From Paenarthrobacter nitroguajacolicus JCM 14115 (lineage in GTDB: Bacteria > Actinomycetota > Actinomycetes > Actinomycetales > Micrococcaceae), in assembly GCA_001313365.1 (NCBI GenBank), contig BBFS01000010.1:1-64000 (forward strand): a stretch of DNA of 64,000 nt, given 5' to 3'. Shown here in pieces: positions 1-10,775 of the stretch. The notes under the pieces are model-generated. The model worked only from the letters and a program-made list of their open reading frames with translations, was not told the DNA's origin and made no database searches. The position numbers were made by a program, and so were the translations under genes. The first letter of the stretch is position 1, and each line of letters starts with the position of its first letter.

Positions 1-884
1 CGGCAGAGGCGGATCGCCGGCGGATGGCACGCCCCCCCAAGGGGGCGAAACCGGCAAAGCACCACTTCGAGTGGATGCAACCGAATCAAACTTTCAGGAT
101 CTGGTGCAATTGTCCGCACAGATCCCCCCCGTGCTTTTCCTTCTTTGGTCGCGCTATGCGCCCGAGTCACCCGCCGTCCTCGATGCCGCCGAACGTGTCG
201 TTGAGACTTACGGTGGTCGCTTGGTGCTTGCAGCCGCCGATGTGGACACCTTCCCGCAACTGGCACAGGCCTTCCAAGTTCAGGCTGTTCCCACAGCAGT
301 TGCCGTGGTCAAGGGGCAGCCCGTCCCGCTCTTCCAAGGACCAGCGGATGACGAACAGATCCGAAACCTGGTTGAGGAACTTCTCAAGGTTGCTGCAGCG
401 AACGGGGGTCACCGGCAGCATAGGTGATGCCGCACCGGGGGAGGACGCGGAACCCGCACCACTGCCGCCACTCCATCAGGCAGCCATTGACGCGATCGAG
501 GTCGGCGATTACGCCGGTGCCGCCGCAGCCTACAAGCAGGCGCTCCTCGAACAGCCGGCAGACACGGACGCCAAGGCCGGTTTGGCTCAGGTTGAGCTGA
601 TGGCCAGATTGGACCAGCTCTCGGCCCCCCCGAGGCCGAAAGCCTCCGCGAGCTCGCCGCCGAAGAGCCGGACAACGTGCAGGCCCAGTTGACCGTGGCC
701 GACCTTGACGTCTCCGGCGGCCACATCGATGACGCCTTCAACCGCATCATCACGTTTATTGGCAGGAATTTCGGTCCCGAGCGTGAGACCGCCCGCGTGC
801 GCCTCCTTGAGCTCTTCGAAGTTGTGGGAACCCAGGACGAACGGGTGGCAAAAGCGCGCCAAGGCTCGCGAGGTTCTCTTCTAG
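1..884 (+). CDS. Thioredoxin-like/TPR co-chaperone (YbbN/CnoX type), 5' end outside window
   Basis: The N-terminal part is a thioredoxin fold (from about 71) with the typical strand 'VLFLLWSRYAPES' and 'VQAVPTAVAVVKGQ' (cis-Pro), but the CXXC is replaced by SRYA, so no disulfide chemistry is expected. The C-terminal half (from about 460) holds tetratricopeptide repeats, e.g. 'AIEVGDYAGAAAAYKQALLEQP'. This architecture matches the actinobacterial YbbN/CnoX holdase-type proteins. The frame changes at the G run 404-408, the C run 625-631 and again near 865, ending at the TAG 882-884. The true start lies upstream of base 1: a Gly/Pro/Ala-rich linker in the first 70 bases is already inside the protein. 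Confidence 0.8.
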
Positions 885-1999
885 TGCCGTCCGCGCTGTT
901 CACTCCGCTTCAGCTGCGCTCGCTTACCGTCCCCCCACCGTGTTGGGTATCGCCCATGTGCCAGTACAGCTGCCACCCGGAGACCGGCGAAGGCGTCCCC
1001 CCCAACGACTGGCACTTGATGCACTTGGGTTCTTTTGCAGCCGGCGGCGCCGCGCTCATCCTGAGTGAGGCGGCGGCGGTGAACGCTGCAGGCAGAATCA
1101 GCCCTTGGACGCTGGCTTGTACTCCGATGAGCAGGCGGCCGGATGGGAGCGCATAGTGGCGTTCGTTCACCGGCACGGCGCCGTCGATTCCAAAATAGGG
1201 GGGGCGCAACTTGCCCACGCCGGGCGCAAGGCATCTACGTATTGGCCATTTTCCGATCGCTCCGGCTCTGTTCCGGAGTCCGACGGCGGATGGGCCACCT
1301 CCGGGCCGAGCAGCGATCCGTTTGACGGTTACGCCGCACCGGGAGCCATGAGCGACGCGGATATCCATGCGTGGTGGCCGACTTTGCCGCCGCTGCCAGC
1401 CGGGCAGTTGCGGCGGGTTTCGACACTGTGGAAATCCACGGAGCCCACGGGTACCTCCTGCACCAGTTCCAAAGCCCGCTCATCAACACCCGGACCGATG
1501 GCTGGGGGGGCGGAAATGAGGAGGGGGGGCGCAATCGGCTCATGCTCGCCGTGGTGGATGCGGTCAGGGAAGTCATTCCGGACTCCATGCCGCTGCTGCT
1601 CCGCATTTCCGCGACGGACTGGGCTGACGGCGGCGTTGACGTCGAGGCTTCTGTTCGCCTGGCCCGCGCTGCTGCCGAACGTGGCGTTGACCTTGTGGAC
1701 GTCTCCAGCGGCGGCGCAGTAGCGCATCAGCAGATCAGGGCTGTGCCCGGATACCAGGCTGGATTTGCACAGCAGGTAAAGAATGACGCCGGAGTCCCCC
1801 CCACCGGCGCGGTGGGCTTGCTCACGAGTGCCACGCAAGCGGAGGATATTGTGGCGAACGGCAGGGCGGATGCGGTTTTCATGGCCCGTGCTGCATTGCG
1901 GGATCCGCACTGGTGGCTCAGGGCTGCATACGAACTGGGCCACGATATTCCGTGGGTTCCGCAGTACCAGCGGGCCGTTCCCCCCGCCACGGCTTCTAG
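884..1999 (+). CDS. NADH:flavin oxidoreductase / old yellow enzyme family (YqjM-like)
   Basis: FMN-dependent ene-reductase of the YqjM class. Visible family signatures are the N-terminal 'LFTPLQLRSLTV', the Cys-bearing 'SPMCQYS', 'DWHLMHLGSFA', 'QLAHAGRKAS', the active-site 'IHGAHGYLLHQF', 'PLLLRIS', and the phosphate-binding 'ADAVFMARAALRDPHW'. The GTG start overlaps the preceding stop (TAGTG), indicating translational coupling. The reconstructed length of about 370 residues is normal for the family. The frame is broken at the runs near 1198, 1503, 1526 and 1980, while the runs at 997 and 1798 add one proline in frame. The stop is TAG 1997-1999 in the restored frame. The physiological substrate cannot be deduced. 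Confidence 0.9.
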
Positions 2000-2038
2000 G
2001 ACCTCCTCAGGTTCGTGTTGGCAAGGCTAGCTGGGTCC

Positions 2039-2946
2039 ATGACGGAACCACGCCATGAACCCACGCCCACTTCCGCGCCGCCACAAGCGTCCACGCCGCC
2101 ACAAGCTACGGCCACGCAGCCGGTCAACCAATTACCGGACGGCACCCTCCCGCTGGCCGCCAGTGGCCCGGCTGAGGGCGCGCCGTTGGCCGCGTTGTCC
2201 ATCCGCGGCCTGGCCAAGCGTTTCGGTGAGAAGATCGCCGTCGATGGCGTAAGCCTGGAGGTCCCCCCCGCGGGTTCCTTCTACGGGATGGTTGGCCCCC
2301 CCAACGGTGCCGGCAAGACCACTACACTGTCCATGGCTACCGGCCTGTTGCGGCCCGACTTTGGCACGGCTCTGGTCCACGGCGTTGATGTTTGGGCCCG
2401 GCCCTTGGAAGCCAAGAAGCTTATGGGCGTCCTGCCGGATGGCGTGCGCCTTTTTGACAGGCTGACGGGCGAACAGCTGGTCACCTATTCCGGACTGCTC
2501 CGCGGCATGGATCGTGATGTTGTGGGTTCCCGGGTTTCTGAATTGCTGGCCGCCCTTGATCTCCAGGCAGACGCCGGCACTTTGGTTGTTGATTACTCGG
2601 CCGGTATGACCAAGAAGATCGCCTTGGCCTCTGCGCTGATTCATGCGCCCCCGCCTCCTTGTCCTGGATGAGCCCTTTGAATCGGTGGACCCCCGTCTCG
2701 GCCTCCAACATCCGTGGCATATTGGAGAGTTACGTCGCTTCCGGCGGCACTGTCATCGTTTCCAGCCACGTCATGGACCTCGTGCAGCGCATGTGCAGCC
2801 ACGTCGCCGTGGTTGCCGGCGGTAGGTGCTGGCGGCTGGATCTGTGGATGAGGTTCGGAACGGCTCCACCCTGGAAGAACGGTTTGTGCAATTGGTGGGC
2901 GGCGGACACCGGACGGAGGGGGCTCGAATGGTTGCGCACCTTCTGA
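2039..2946 (+). CDS. ABC transporter ATP-binding protein
   Basis: Cytoplasmic ATPase of a two-gene ABC exporter. An Ala/Pro/Thr-rich leader of about 55 residues precedes the nucleotide-binding domain. Walker A reads 'VGPPNGAGKTTTL', with one extra proline at a 7-C run. The signature is the degenerate 'DYSAGMTKK' instead of LSGGQ, common in ABC-2-type exporters. Walker B is 'RLLVLDEPFESVDP', interrupted by a frame change near 2650, and the H-loop region is 'VIVSSHVMDLVQRM'. In the restored frame it ends at TGA 2944-2946, overlapping the ATG of the permease. ATG 2039 is preferred over an upstream TTG because of the downstream family alignment. Substrate unknown. Confidence 0.87.
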
Positions 2947-4510
2947 GCCTGAAGTGGCGCCTGCTTCTTAACGGATTCAAACGCAGCCCATGGCAGTTGG
3001 TGGGGATGGCACTCGGGTTGCTCTATGCCTTGGGCGTCCTTTCCCTTCTGATTGGCGGACTCATTGCTTTGCGTTGGGCTGATGCTGAGATTGCCCACAC
3101 GGTAGTAGTGCTGGGCGGTGCGGCCACGGTGCTGGATGGGCCATTATTCCGCTCCTCGCTTCCGCTGCGGATATGACGTTGGACCCCGCTCGCTTCACCA
3201 CGTTCGCGATTCCCCCGAGGCAACTACTGGCCGGACTCGCTCTGGCGGGGGGTTCATCGGTATTCCGGGTTTGGCTACCTTGCTCGCCGCCTTGGGCACG
3301 GTGGGAACCTGGTGGCGTAGCGTTCCGGCTGCTGCCGGCGCCTTTTTGGGTGCCATTCTGGGTGCCCTTACATGCATCGTTCTGTCCAAGGTGGTAACGA
3401 CGGCGACGGCCGGCCTTGCCTCCTCGCGACGCTTCAAGGACGTGAGCAGCATTATTGTCTTCATCCCGCTGATGCTGCTGGGGCCCATCATGGTGGGAAT
3501 TGTGGACGGCGTTCGCGGCAGTGCGGATTACCTGCCTGTTGGCCCGCACTGTGTCCTGGACGCCGCTGGGTGCGGCCTGGTCCTTGGGCGGAGACCTGGA
3601 GTCCGGCAACACCGGCGCCGCAGCGCTGAAATTTCTGATCTCCGCAGCAACCATTGCCGGCCTCCTCCTGGGCTGGCATCTTCTGCTGCAGCGTGCTTTG
3701 GTGACGCCCCCCCGTACTCCGGAGCTCCGCCAGGAAGGGTGGAAAGCTCGGATTGTTTGCCCTTCTTCCCGGGACTCCTGCAGGCGCAGTTGCTGCCAGG
3801 GCTTTGATCTATTGGATGAAGGATCCAAGGTATGCGGCCTCTTTGGTGATTGTTCCCTTGTTTCCCGTCATCTTTTTCTTCAGCGGATCTCAGAGTGGCA
3901 GCTACGGCCTGCTCATGATCCTGGGACCGTTGACAGCGTTCATGATGGCTTGGTCCATCTGTGCCGATGTCTCGTATGACAACACAGCTTTTGCGCTCCA
4001 CCTCGCGGCGGGCGTCAAGGGCATTGACGATCGCTTGGGTCGTGCCCTGGCCTGCTTGGCCATCTCACTTCCAGTGGTGCTCGCTTTTACTATTGGGCCA
4101 CTTTTCGTCACTGGGGACTGGCAATGGCTCCCCCCCAACCTTCTGGGGTTGTCGCTGGGAACTCTCTTTACCGGGCTGGGGGGGCTCTCATCGGTGATTT
4201 CGGCCCGCTATAACATCGCAGTACCTTTGCCGGGAGACAGTCCGTTCAAGAAACCGCCGGGAAATGTCGCCCAGACGCTGGCAGTGCAAGCCGTCGGTAT
4301 GGGCGTTTTGGCCCTCCTGCTCGTTCCGGAGCTTGCATTGGTGGCTGTCCAGGCCTTCAGCGGGGGGGTACTGAGGCCGGTTGGATCAACCTGGCTGTTG
4401 GACCTTTACTCGGTGTCATCCTCTTCGTGGTTGGCGTTCGGCTCGGGGGGGGAAAATGGTTGGATGCGCGCGGTCCGGAAATGTTCGCCCAACTCAGCGT
4501 GAACCGCTAG
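2928..4510 (+). CDS. ABC-2 type transporter permease
   Basis: A polytopic membrane protein of about 525 residues that pairs with the ATPase before it (start codons overlap its end by 19 bases). Hydrophobic segments recur throughout, for example 'LGLLYALGVLSLLIGGLIAL', 'LAALGTVGTWW', 'IIVFIPLMLLGPIMVGIV', 'SLVIVPLFPVIFFF', 'LAISLPVVLAFTIGPLFV' and 'MGVLALLLVPELALVAV'; I estimate 10 to 12 helices. Frame breaks lie near 3130, 3245, 3703, 4131, 4180 and 4445. The restored C-terminus 'MFAQLSVNR' ends at TAG 4508-4510. The family is ABC exporters of the 'transporter' type; the exported compound is not evident. Confidence 0.82.
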
Positions 4511-4591
4511 CCTGCGTAACAACCGTGCCCGTAGGTGGGACATGGGATAACGTCTTTGTCAGATAGCTCATAACTAAGAAAGGCCGTGACG

Positions 4592-5384
4592 ATGGAAGTT
4601 GTCATTCTCCCTGGCACTAAGCAGATCGGTGCGCTTGCAGCCGATGCCATCGAAGCGCTGGTACGCCGCAAGCCCAATGCAGTCCTGGGCTTGGCGACGG
4701 GGGGGTCGTCACCGCTGCCATCTACGACGAATTGGCCAGGCGGTACGAGGCAGGGGGGGGATTGGACTTCAGCGAGGCGCATGGGTTCGCTTTGGATGAA
4801 TATGTGGGGGGGCTCCAAGCAGGACATCCCGAGTCCTACCGCGAGGTCATCCGGCGCGAGTTCACCAACCGGGTAAATATCAAGCCCGAGAACGTCCATG
4901 GGCCGGATGGTGCGGCGGAGGATCTTGAGGCTGCATGCCAGGCTACGAAGACGCCATTAAGGCTGTAGGTGGAGTCGATCTCCAGATTTTGGGCGTAGGA
5001 ACAGACGGGCATATCGGCTTCAATGAGCCTGGCTCATCTTTGGCATCCCGGACGCGCATCAAGACGCTGATCGAGCAGACCCGGAAGGACAACGCCCGTT
5101 TCTTCAACAGCATCGATGACGTTCCCCCCCACCATGTAGTCACGCAGGGCCTCGGAACCATCATGGATGCCCGGCATGTGGTCTTGGTCGCAACGGGGGC
5201 CCAGAAAGCCCAGGCTGTCCGGGATTTCGTGGAGGGCCCAGTGGCTGCCATTTGTGCGGCCTCCATCCTTCAGATGCACCCGCACGCCACGATTTTGGTG
5301 GATGAGGCGGCCGCGTCATCGCTGAAACTAGCCGATTATTATCGGCACACCTATGACAACAAGCCGGAGTGGCAGGGCCTGTAG
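4592..5384 (+). CDS. nagB: Glucosamine-6-phosphate deaminase
   Basis: Converts glucosamine-6-phosphate to fructose-6-phosphate and ammonia in amino-sugar catabolism. Diagnostic motifs are the N-terminal '[20 protein letters not shown]', the 'LGLATGSSP' substrate loop (split at the 7-G run near 4700), 'FALDEYVGL', and the catalytic '[16 protein letters not shown]', followed by '[19 protein letters not shown]'. About 260 residues when restored, normal for NagB. ATG 4592 is preceded by AAGAAAGG at a good distance; GTG 4586 is an alternative. Breaks occur near 4700, 4755, 4806 and 4930. No DasR-like palindrome is obvious in the 80-base upstream gap. No other amino-sugar gene is adjacent. Confidence 0.93.
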
Positions 5385-5401
5385 ACGGTAAGATGTTTGG
5401 C

Positions 5402-5738
5402 ATGACTACGCTTCCTCCGGATCCATTCGAAAACGACCCCCCCATGCGCGAGCTTTCCGGAGCCGGAACGTCCACTGCCACCATTGAGCGCGAAGAAACG
5501 CGCCAGGAAGTGGAGCCCGGCGACGCGAGCGGTTTTCGCACTATGTCCGCAAGGAAAAGATCATGGAGTCGGCCCTGACCGGCGAGCCCGTCATTGCCCT
5601 GTGCGGCAAAGTCTGGACGCGGGGGGGCGCGATCCCCAGAAGTTCCCGGTCTGCCCGGAGTGCAAGGAGATTTACGAAGGCCTCCGCCCCCCCGGCAATG
5701 ACGGTGGAAAAAACGGCGGCCCGGGCAACTCCAAGTAG
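5402..5738 (+). CDS. DUF3039 domain protein
   Basis: Small soluble acidic protein (about 110 residues) of the actinobacterial DUF3039 family. The conserved core is visible in pieces: 'HYVRKEKIMESALTGEPVIALCGKVW' and 'DPQKFPVCPECKEIYEGL'. A Cys in 'ALCGKVW' and the CPEC pair suggest a zinc site. The C-terminus is a Gly/Asn/Lys tail. The frame shifts near 5437, 5525 and 5621; the stop is TAG 5736-5738. It sits 112 bases before a helicase gene on the same strand, a pairing I have the impression is common in Arthrobacter but could not check. Function unknown. Confidence 0.8.
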
Positions 5739-5849
5739 TGGGTGGGAAGAGAACTCCGGCCCTTTCTGAACTTCACCGGCCTAAGGTCCGCTTTGGCGTG
5801 CCCGGAAAGCCGGAGAACACCGTCTCTGCCATGAGCCGGGGGAGTCAGC

Positions 5850-7637
5850 ATGACAGAAACACTTTTTGGTGGACCATCCCTGCCTCCGGCGTATCCGGAG
5901 CGCGCCGCCTGGGGTACGGCGCCCAAGCTCCGTGCGTGGCAGCAAGAGGCGCTTGACCTCTACATGACCCGCAATCCGAAGGACTTCCTCGCTGTGGCAA
6001 CGCCCGGCGCTGGTAAGACCACTTTTGCGCTGCGCATCGCCACCACCCTGCTGGACAGCGGTGTGGTCAACCGCATCACCATCGTGGCGCCCACTGACCA
6101 CCTGAAGCGGCAGTGGCAGACGCCGCAGCAAAAGTGGGAGTTGCCATTGATCCCAACTTTAAGAACTCCGATGGCCAACACGGCCGGGGGATTCGTGGGT
6201 GTTGCCGTCACGTACGCGCAGGTAGCGAGCAAGCCCATGTTGCATCGCGCGAAGACCGAAGCGGCCCGCACCTTGGTGATCCTGGATGAAATCCACCACG
6301 GCGGCGAGGCGCTTTCGTGGGGGAGACGGCCTCCGGGAGGCCTTTGATCCTGCTGCACGGCGCCTGTCCCTGACGGGTACCCCCTTTCCGTTCGGACACC
6401 TCGCCAATTCCCTTCGTCGAATACGCCGAGGACCGGGACGGCATTCGCCGTTCGAAGGCTGATTACACCTACGGCTACGGAAACGCACTGCGGGACCACG
6501 TGGTTCGTCCTGTCCTCTTTATGGCCTATTCAGGCAGATGCGCTGGCGCACCAGTGCCGGCGACGAGATGGCGGCGTCCCTGGGGGGGGAAGCGGCTGTA
6601 ACCAAGGACATCACCTCGCAGGCCTGGCGGACTGCCCTGAACCCCACGGGTGAGTGGATTCCTGCCGTCCTGGCGGCCGCAGACAAACGGCTCGGCGAGG
6701 TTCGGAGGACCGTGCCGGACGCCGGCGGGCTGGTGATTGCCACGGACCATGATGATGCACGCGCCTACGCCGGTCAGCTGAAGAAAATAACGGGCCAATC
6801 GCCCACGGTCATTCTCTCTGATGATTCCAAGGCTTCCAGCAAGATCGAGGAGTTCTCCGCGGGGGGATCAGCGATGGATGGTTGCTGTCCGCATGGTGTC
6901 CGAAGGCGTGGACGTTCCACGTCTATCGGTGGGCGTCTATGCCACCTCAACCTCAACGCCGCTCTTCTTCGCTCAGGCCGTGGGCCGCTTTGTGCGTGCC
7001 CGCAAGAGGGGGGGCGAGACGGCGTCGGTATTCCTTCCGTCCGTACCGCCGCTGATGGTGCTGGCCAACACCATGGAGGCCGAGCGCGATCACGCCTTGG
7101 ACCGCCCTGAAAAGGACGACGACGGCCTCTTCAGCCCGGAAGAAAACCTCATGGCGGAGGCCAACCGCGAGGACAAGGCCTCCGACGAGCTCACCAAGGG
7201 CAAGTTTGAAGCCTTGGACTCCCAGGCCTCCTTTGACCGTGTCCTTTTCGACGGCGGCGAGTTCGGCACGGGTGCGATATCGGTTCGGATGAAGAGCTGG
7301 ACTTCCTGGGAATCCCGGGACTGCTCGACGCCGAACAGGTAGGCACGTTGTTGCGTCAGCGCCAGCACGAACAGCAATCGCGCAAGAAGCGCCAGTCGCC
7401 CTTGGCAGCTGCTGCTGCGCCTGCGGTTCCTGACCACCGCATGCTGATGGACTTGCGCAACGAGCTGGCTAAGAACGTGGCCGCCTGGTCCGCCCGCACC
7501 GGCACTCCCCCCCATGGGGGTGGTTCATACCAAACTTCGTGAAGTGTGTGGGGGGTCCCGCTGTGGCCCAGGCGAACGAGGAGCAGCTGCAGGCGCGCCT
7601 GCGAAAGCTCCAGGACTGGTTCATCGGCAGGAAGTAG
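5850..7637 (+). CDS. DEAD/DEAH box helicase (SF2)
   Basis: ATP-dependent SF2 helicase of about 590 residues when restored. Motif I is 'ATPGAGKTTFALR', motif Ia region 'ITIVAPTDHLKRQW', motif II 'LVILDEIHHGGEA' (DEIH), motif III 'LSLTGTPFRSD', and motif VI 'QAVGRFVRARKRG'. The C-terminal part includes a charged segment ('EKDDDGLFSPEENLMAEANRE') and ends '...LRKLQDWFIGRK'. The organisation resembles the actinobacterial 'type III restriction res-subunit-like' helicases linked to DUF3039, with no accompanying methylase. Start ATG 5850 follows a GGGGGAG ribosome site. Breaks at about 6110, 6310, 6583, 6861, 7008, 7275, 7507 and 7550. Confidence 0.88.
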
Positions 7638-7662
7638 CTGGCTTCAAAGTCAGCAAAAAGCA

Positions 7663-7707
7663 AAAACCAGGGGAGGGCGCCGCGGTTGCGGCGCCCTCCC
7701 TGGTTTT
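7663..7707. terminator. Bidirectional rho-independent terminator between helicase and pncA
   Basis: A long G/C-rich hairpin (AACCAGGGGAGGGCGCCGC, short loop GGTT, and a near-complement GCGGCGCCCTCCCTGGTT) flanked by A and T runs, located between the convergent helicase and pncA stops. The one-base mismatch in length lies in a G run. Confidence 0.8.
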
Positions 7708-7726
7708 GAGCTTGAGAGGTGCGGTT

Positions 7727-8358
7727 TCAGTCCCGTTCGACTTCGACGCCGGCGGCTTCCATTTCGTCGTAGGCGCCCGAAAGATCCTCGGCGATTCCGG
7801 CTGTGAGTTCAGCGATGACCGTCGTGGTGTAACCGGCCTGGACGGCATCCAGTGCCGTGGCCTTGACGCAGTAGTCCGTAGCCAGCCCTACCACCACCAC
7901 TTCTTCGACGTCGTGGCTCTGCAGCCAGTCATCGAGCCCTATCGCGTCTTCATCGAGGACCTCCGCTACGGCGGTGCCTGCCTTCAGGTCGCCGGTGGGG
8001 GGGACATCGTCTTCAGGAGCCAGGACTCCCTCGAAGCCTGAGTAAGCCGCAGTGAACTGTCCTTTTCGGAAGTACGCCTGGATGTACTCGGGGGGGTCAA
8101 GGTCTTCGTGGAGTTCTGCACCTTTGCTCCTTGCCCTGCAGTGCGGAGGCCAGGAGTCAACCATGTCCGGGTCGTCTGAAAAGTGGTCGCCGGGCTCGAT
8201 GTGCCAATCCTGGGTGGCCACGATGTGGTCAAAGTGTTGCTGGTTGGCGTCCACGTACTCGGTGATGGCACCTGCTACGGCGGCGCCACCTTCGACTGCG
8301 AGCGTTCCACCCTCGCAGAAGTCATTTTGTACATCGACGATGATCAGGCCCTGGACAT
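7727..8358 (-). CDS. pncA: Nicotinamidase
   Basis: Hydrolyses nicotinamide to nicotinate, the first step of the salvage (Preiss-Handler) route. The isochorismatase-like fold is shown by 'IIVDVQNDFCEGGTLAVEGG' (catalytic Asp), 'THDWH'-type metal site 'IVATQDWHIEPGDHFSDDP', 'FRKGQFTAAYSGF' (catalytic Lys) and the nucleophile loop 'VVVVGLATDYCVKATALDA' (Cys). About 208 residues. The restored start is the ATG complementary to 8356-8358, overlapping the pncB stop by one base (TGATG), so the pair is translationally coupled. A C appears to be missing near codon 4, and breaks also occur near 7995 and 8089. Confidence 0.92.
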
Positions 8359-9697
8359 CAGTTCTCCTCGTAGATGGTGGGGGGGATGGCAGCCTCGCCG
8401 CGCTGCAGGCGGTTCACGACGGCGGGCAGCTCGGCCATGGTGGCCGCGTGCCGTTCACGGGCACGGATGACGCCTTCAGGTCCGGTCCATCCGGGCAGCA
8501 CTTCGCCGTTCTTGACGAACTGGTGGAGCAGGACGCGGTCGTTGCCGTCGTCTTCGGGGGGGCGGTGGCCGATTCCAACGATTTCCTGGGTGGCCCGGCC
8601 TCGTTCGTTGAGCTTGCGGAGGGCGTATTTGCGTCCACCCACGCTGGCCTTGTTTTTTGCGGCTTGGCAACCGAGATGAATTCGCCGGCGTCGTTGGTGC
8701 GGCTGACCAGCTTGTACACCATGCTGGCCGTTGGTGCCCCCCCGGAACCGGTGACCAGGGAAGTGCCAACGCCGTAGGAGTCCACGGGCGCGGACTGGAG
8801 GGCCGCAATGGCGAATTCGTCGAGGTCCGAGGTGACCACGATGCGGGTGTTGACGTTGCCAGGTCATCCAGCATTTGGCGTACCCACTGCGCCTGGGCAA
8901 TGAGGTCGCCGGAGTCCAGCCGGACTGCGCCGAGTTTGTCACCGGCCAGCTCGACGGCGGTACGCACCGCCGTCTCGACGTCATAGGTATCCACCAGCAG
9001 GGAAGTGCCCGGACCGAATGCGGCGATCTGTGCCTCGAAGGCTCGCGCTCGGTGTCATGAAGGAGCGTGAAGGAGTGCGCTGCCGTGCCGACGGTCTTGA
9101 TGCCGTAGCGCCGTCCGGCTTCCAGATTGGAGGTGCTGGCGAAGCCGGCAATCACGGCGGCGCGGGCTGCCGCCGTCGCTGATTCCTCCTGGGTGCGCCG
9201 GGAACCCATCTCGATGCAGGGGGCGTGTGCCGGCCGCCGAGGTCATCCTTGAAGCCGCGGAAGCAATGGCGCTGTCGTGGTTGAGGACCGAGAGGACGAA
9301 GGTTTCCAGGATGCAGGCTTCGGCGAAGGTCGATTCGACGATGAGGATGGGGGGAGTTGGGGAAGTAGGCGTCACCTTCTGCGTAGCCCCCCCAGATGTC
9401 GCCGCTGAATTTGTAGTCGGCGAGGTAGTCCAGCGTTTCTTGGTTGACCACTTTGTTCTGCTCGAGGAAGGCAAGTTCGTCATCGCCGAACCGGAAGTCG
9501 GCAATGCCTTCCAACAGGCGTCCCGTGCCGCCCACCACGCCATAGCGACGGCCGTCCGGCAGCCGCCGGGCGAATGCTTCGAACACTGAGCGGCGGTGCG
9601 CGGCGCCCGAGTGTAAGGCTGCCTGAAGCATGGTCAGTTCGTAGTGGTCTGTGTACAAGGAAGTTGCGGGGTGGTCCCACGACGAGGCTCTACTCAC
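8358..9697 (-). CDS. pncB: Nicotinate phosphoribosyltransferase
   Basis: Forms nicotinate mononucleotide from nicotinate, PRPP and ATP, using the product of the downstream pncA. Recognised from 'SLYTDHYELTMLQAALHSGAAHRRSVFEAF', 'FGDDELAFLEQ', 'ILETFVLSVLNHDSAIASAASRM', the PRPP-site segment 'GFASTSNLEAGRRYGIKTVGTAAHSFTLLHD', 'AVRLDSGDLIAQAQWVRQMLDD' and 'DSYGVGTSLVTG'. About 440 residues, normal length. Many breaks (near 8378, 8556, 8739, 8862, 9050, 9220, 9349 and 9388) split it into at least five frames. Its start is 37 bases from the divergently transcribed clpS start, so the two promoters must overlap. Confidence 0.92.
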
Positions 9698-9734
9698 GGA
9701 TTCACTCTAGTGCGAGCCGCCATAGAATGGACAG

Positions 9735-10094
9735 ATGAGCTAGCGTTGCGTATGGCACGGACATCGATGAGCGGACGAAAGCTGCAGAGCAATCGTCACC
9801 GATGTCCTGACAGCCCCTGATATCCCGTGGAACCTTGTGATCTGGAATGATCCCGTGAATCTGATGAGCTACGTGAGCTATGTGTTCCAGAGTTACTTCG
9901 GCTACTCCGAGTCCAAAGCCCACAAGCTGATGATGGAGGTCCATAAGAAGGGCCGGTCCATTGTGGCCCACGGCAGTAAGGAACAAGTGGAACAGCACGC
10001 GGTGGCCATGCACGGTTTTGGTCTCTGGGCCACTGTGGAAAAGGCCGCGAGCGGCAACGAAACACCTGGAAAGGGCGGCCGCCAGCGTGGCTAA
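9735..10094 (+). CDS. clpS: ATP-dependent Clp protease adaptor ClpS
   Basis: N-end-rule adaptor that delivers substrates to ClpC/ClpA. The core is unmistakable: 'DIPWNLVIWNDPVNLMSYVSYVF', 'KAHKLMMEVHKKGRSIV' and 'EQHAVAMHGFGLWATVEK', containing the N-degron pocket residues (N-D of WNDPVN and the Met/His of helix 2). The start is taken as ATG 9735; reaching the core from it requires one base missing near 9741 and one A near 9812, so the first 25 codons are uncertain. It overlaps the following gene by 8 bases (GTGGCTAA). Confidence 0.9.
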
Positions 10095-10652
10095 GGCATT
10101 CAAGTACGGCCTCAAGGGCATCAGCGGATACCTGGAGCCGGCGGAGCGTGACCTCCTGCGCGGATTGCTGGACGACGTCATTTCCATGCTGGAATCGGAT
10201 GTCCGGGAAAACGAAGACCCGCTGGCAGCGCTGATCGGCTTGGATATGGACGTCAAGCAGCCCAGCGACCGCGCCTGTTGCGTCTCCTGCCGAACGTCAT
10301 GAAGGACGACGACGGCGGCTCGCTGGAGTTCCGCCAGCTCACCGAACGCTCTGTGCGGGAAAACAAGATCGGCGCCTTGAGGGCTGCAGCTTTAGGCCTG
10401 GACAAGAACGAGCTCGTTCTGACGCCGGAGGACGCTACCCGCTGGTCGATGGCGTTGAACGACGTCCGGCTTGTACTGGCCGAACGCCTGGACATCCGTG
10501 ATGAAGCGGATGCCGAGCACATCCACAGCATGCAGGATTGGAGCCAGGCGGAAGACGTGGAGAGTTACCTGGCCCTTGTCTACAACTTCACTACATGGCT
10601 CCAGGAGTCTTTGGTGCAGGCGATGATGGCCGCAAGGCAGGCGAAATCCTGA
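10087..10652 (+). CDS. DUF2017 domain protein
   Basis: Soluble, helix-rich protein of about 187 residues belonging to DUF2017, found next to clpS throughout Actinobacteria. Conserved stretches include 'LEPAERDLLRGLLDDVISML', 'DPLAALIGLDMDV', 'LRLLPNVMKDD', 'EFRQLTERSVRENKI', and 'WSMALNDVRLVLAERLDI...YLALVYNFTTWLQESLV'. Translation is probably coupled to clpS. There is one frame break near 10268. Function unknown; the conserved neighbourhood suggests a role with Clp proteolysis, which is inference only. Confidence 0.87.
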
Positions 10653-10775
10653 TCCGGATGGCGGGTTGCTGCTTCTGCCCTGAAACAAATGCGACTGCCC
10701 TGTGACAAATCAGACACGAGGCGGAGAGCACAGGTAATGGCCGCACACCACGGGAAGCCTTATTCTCGAATAATT

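Noticed and set aside
4511..4591. Riboswitch or DasR operator before nagB
   Set aside because: No conserved glmS-type or palindromic DasR-like pattern can be recognised in the short gap.
5850..7637. Type III restriction-modification system
   Set aside because: The helicase lacks an adjacent methylase and endonuclease; the neighbours are DUF3039 and pncA.
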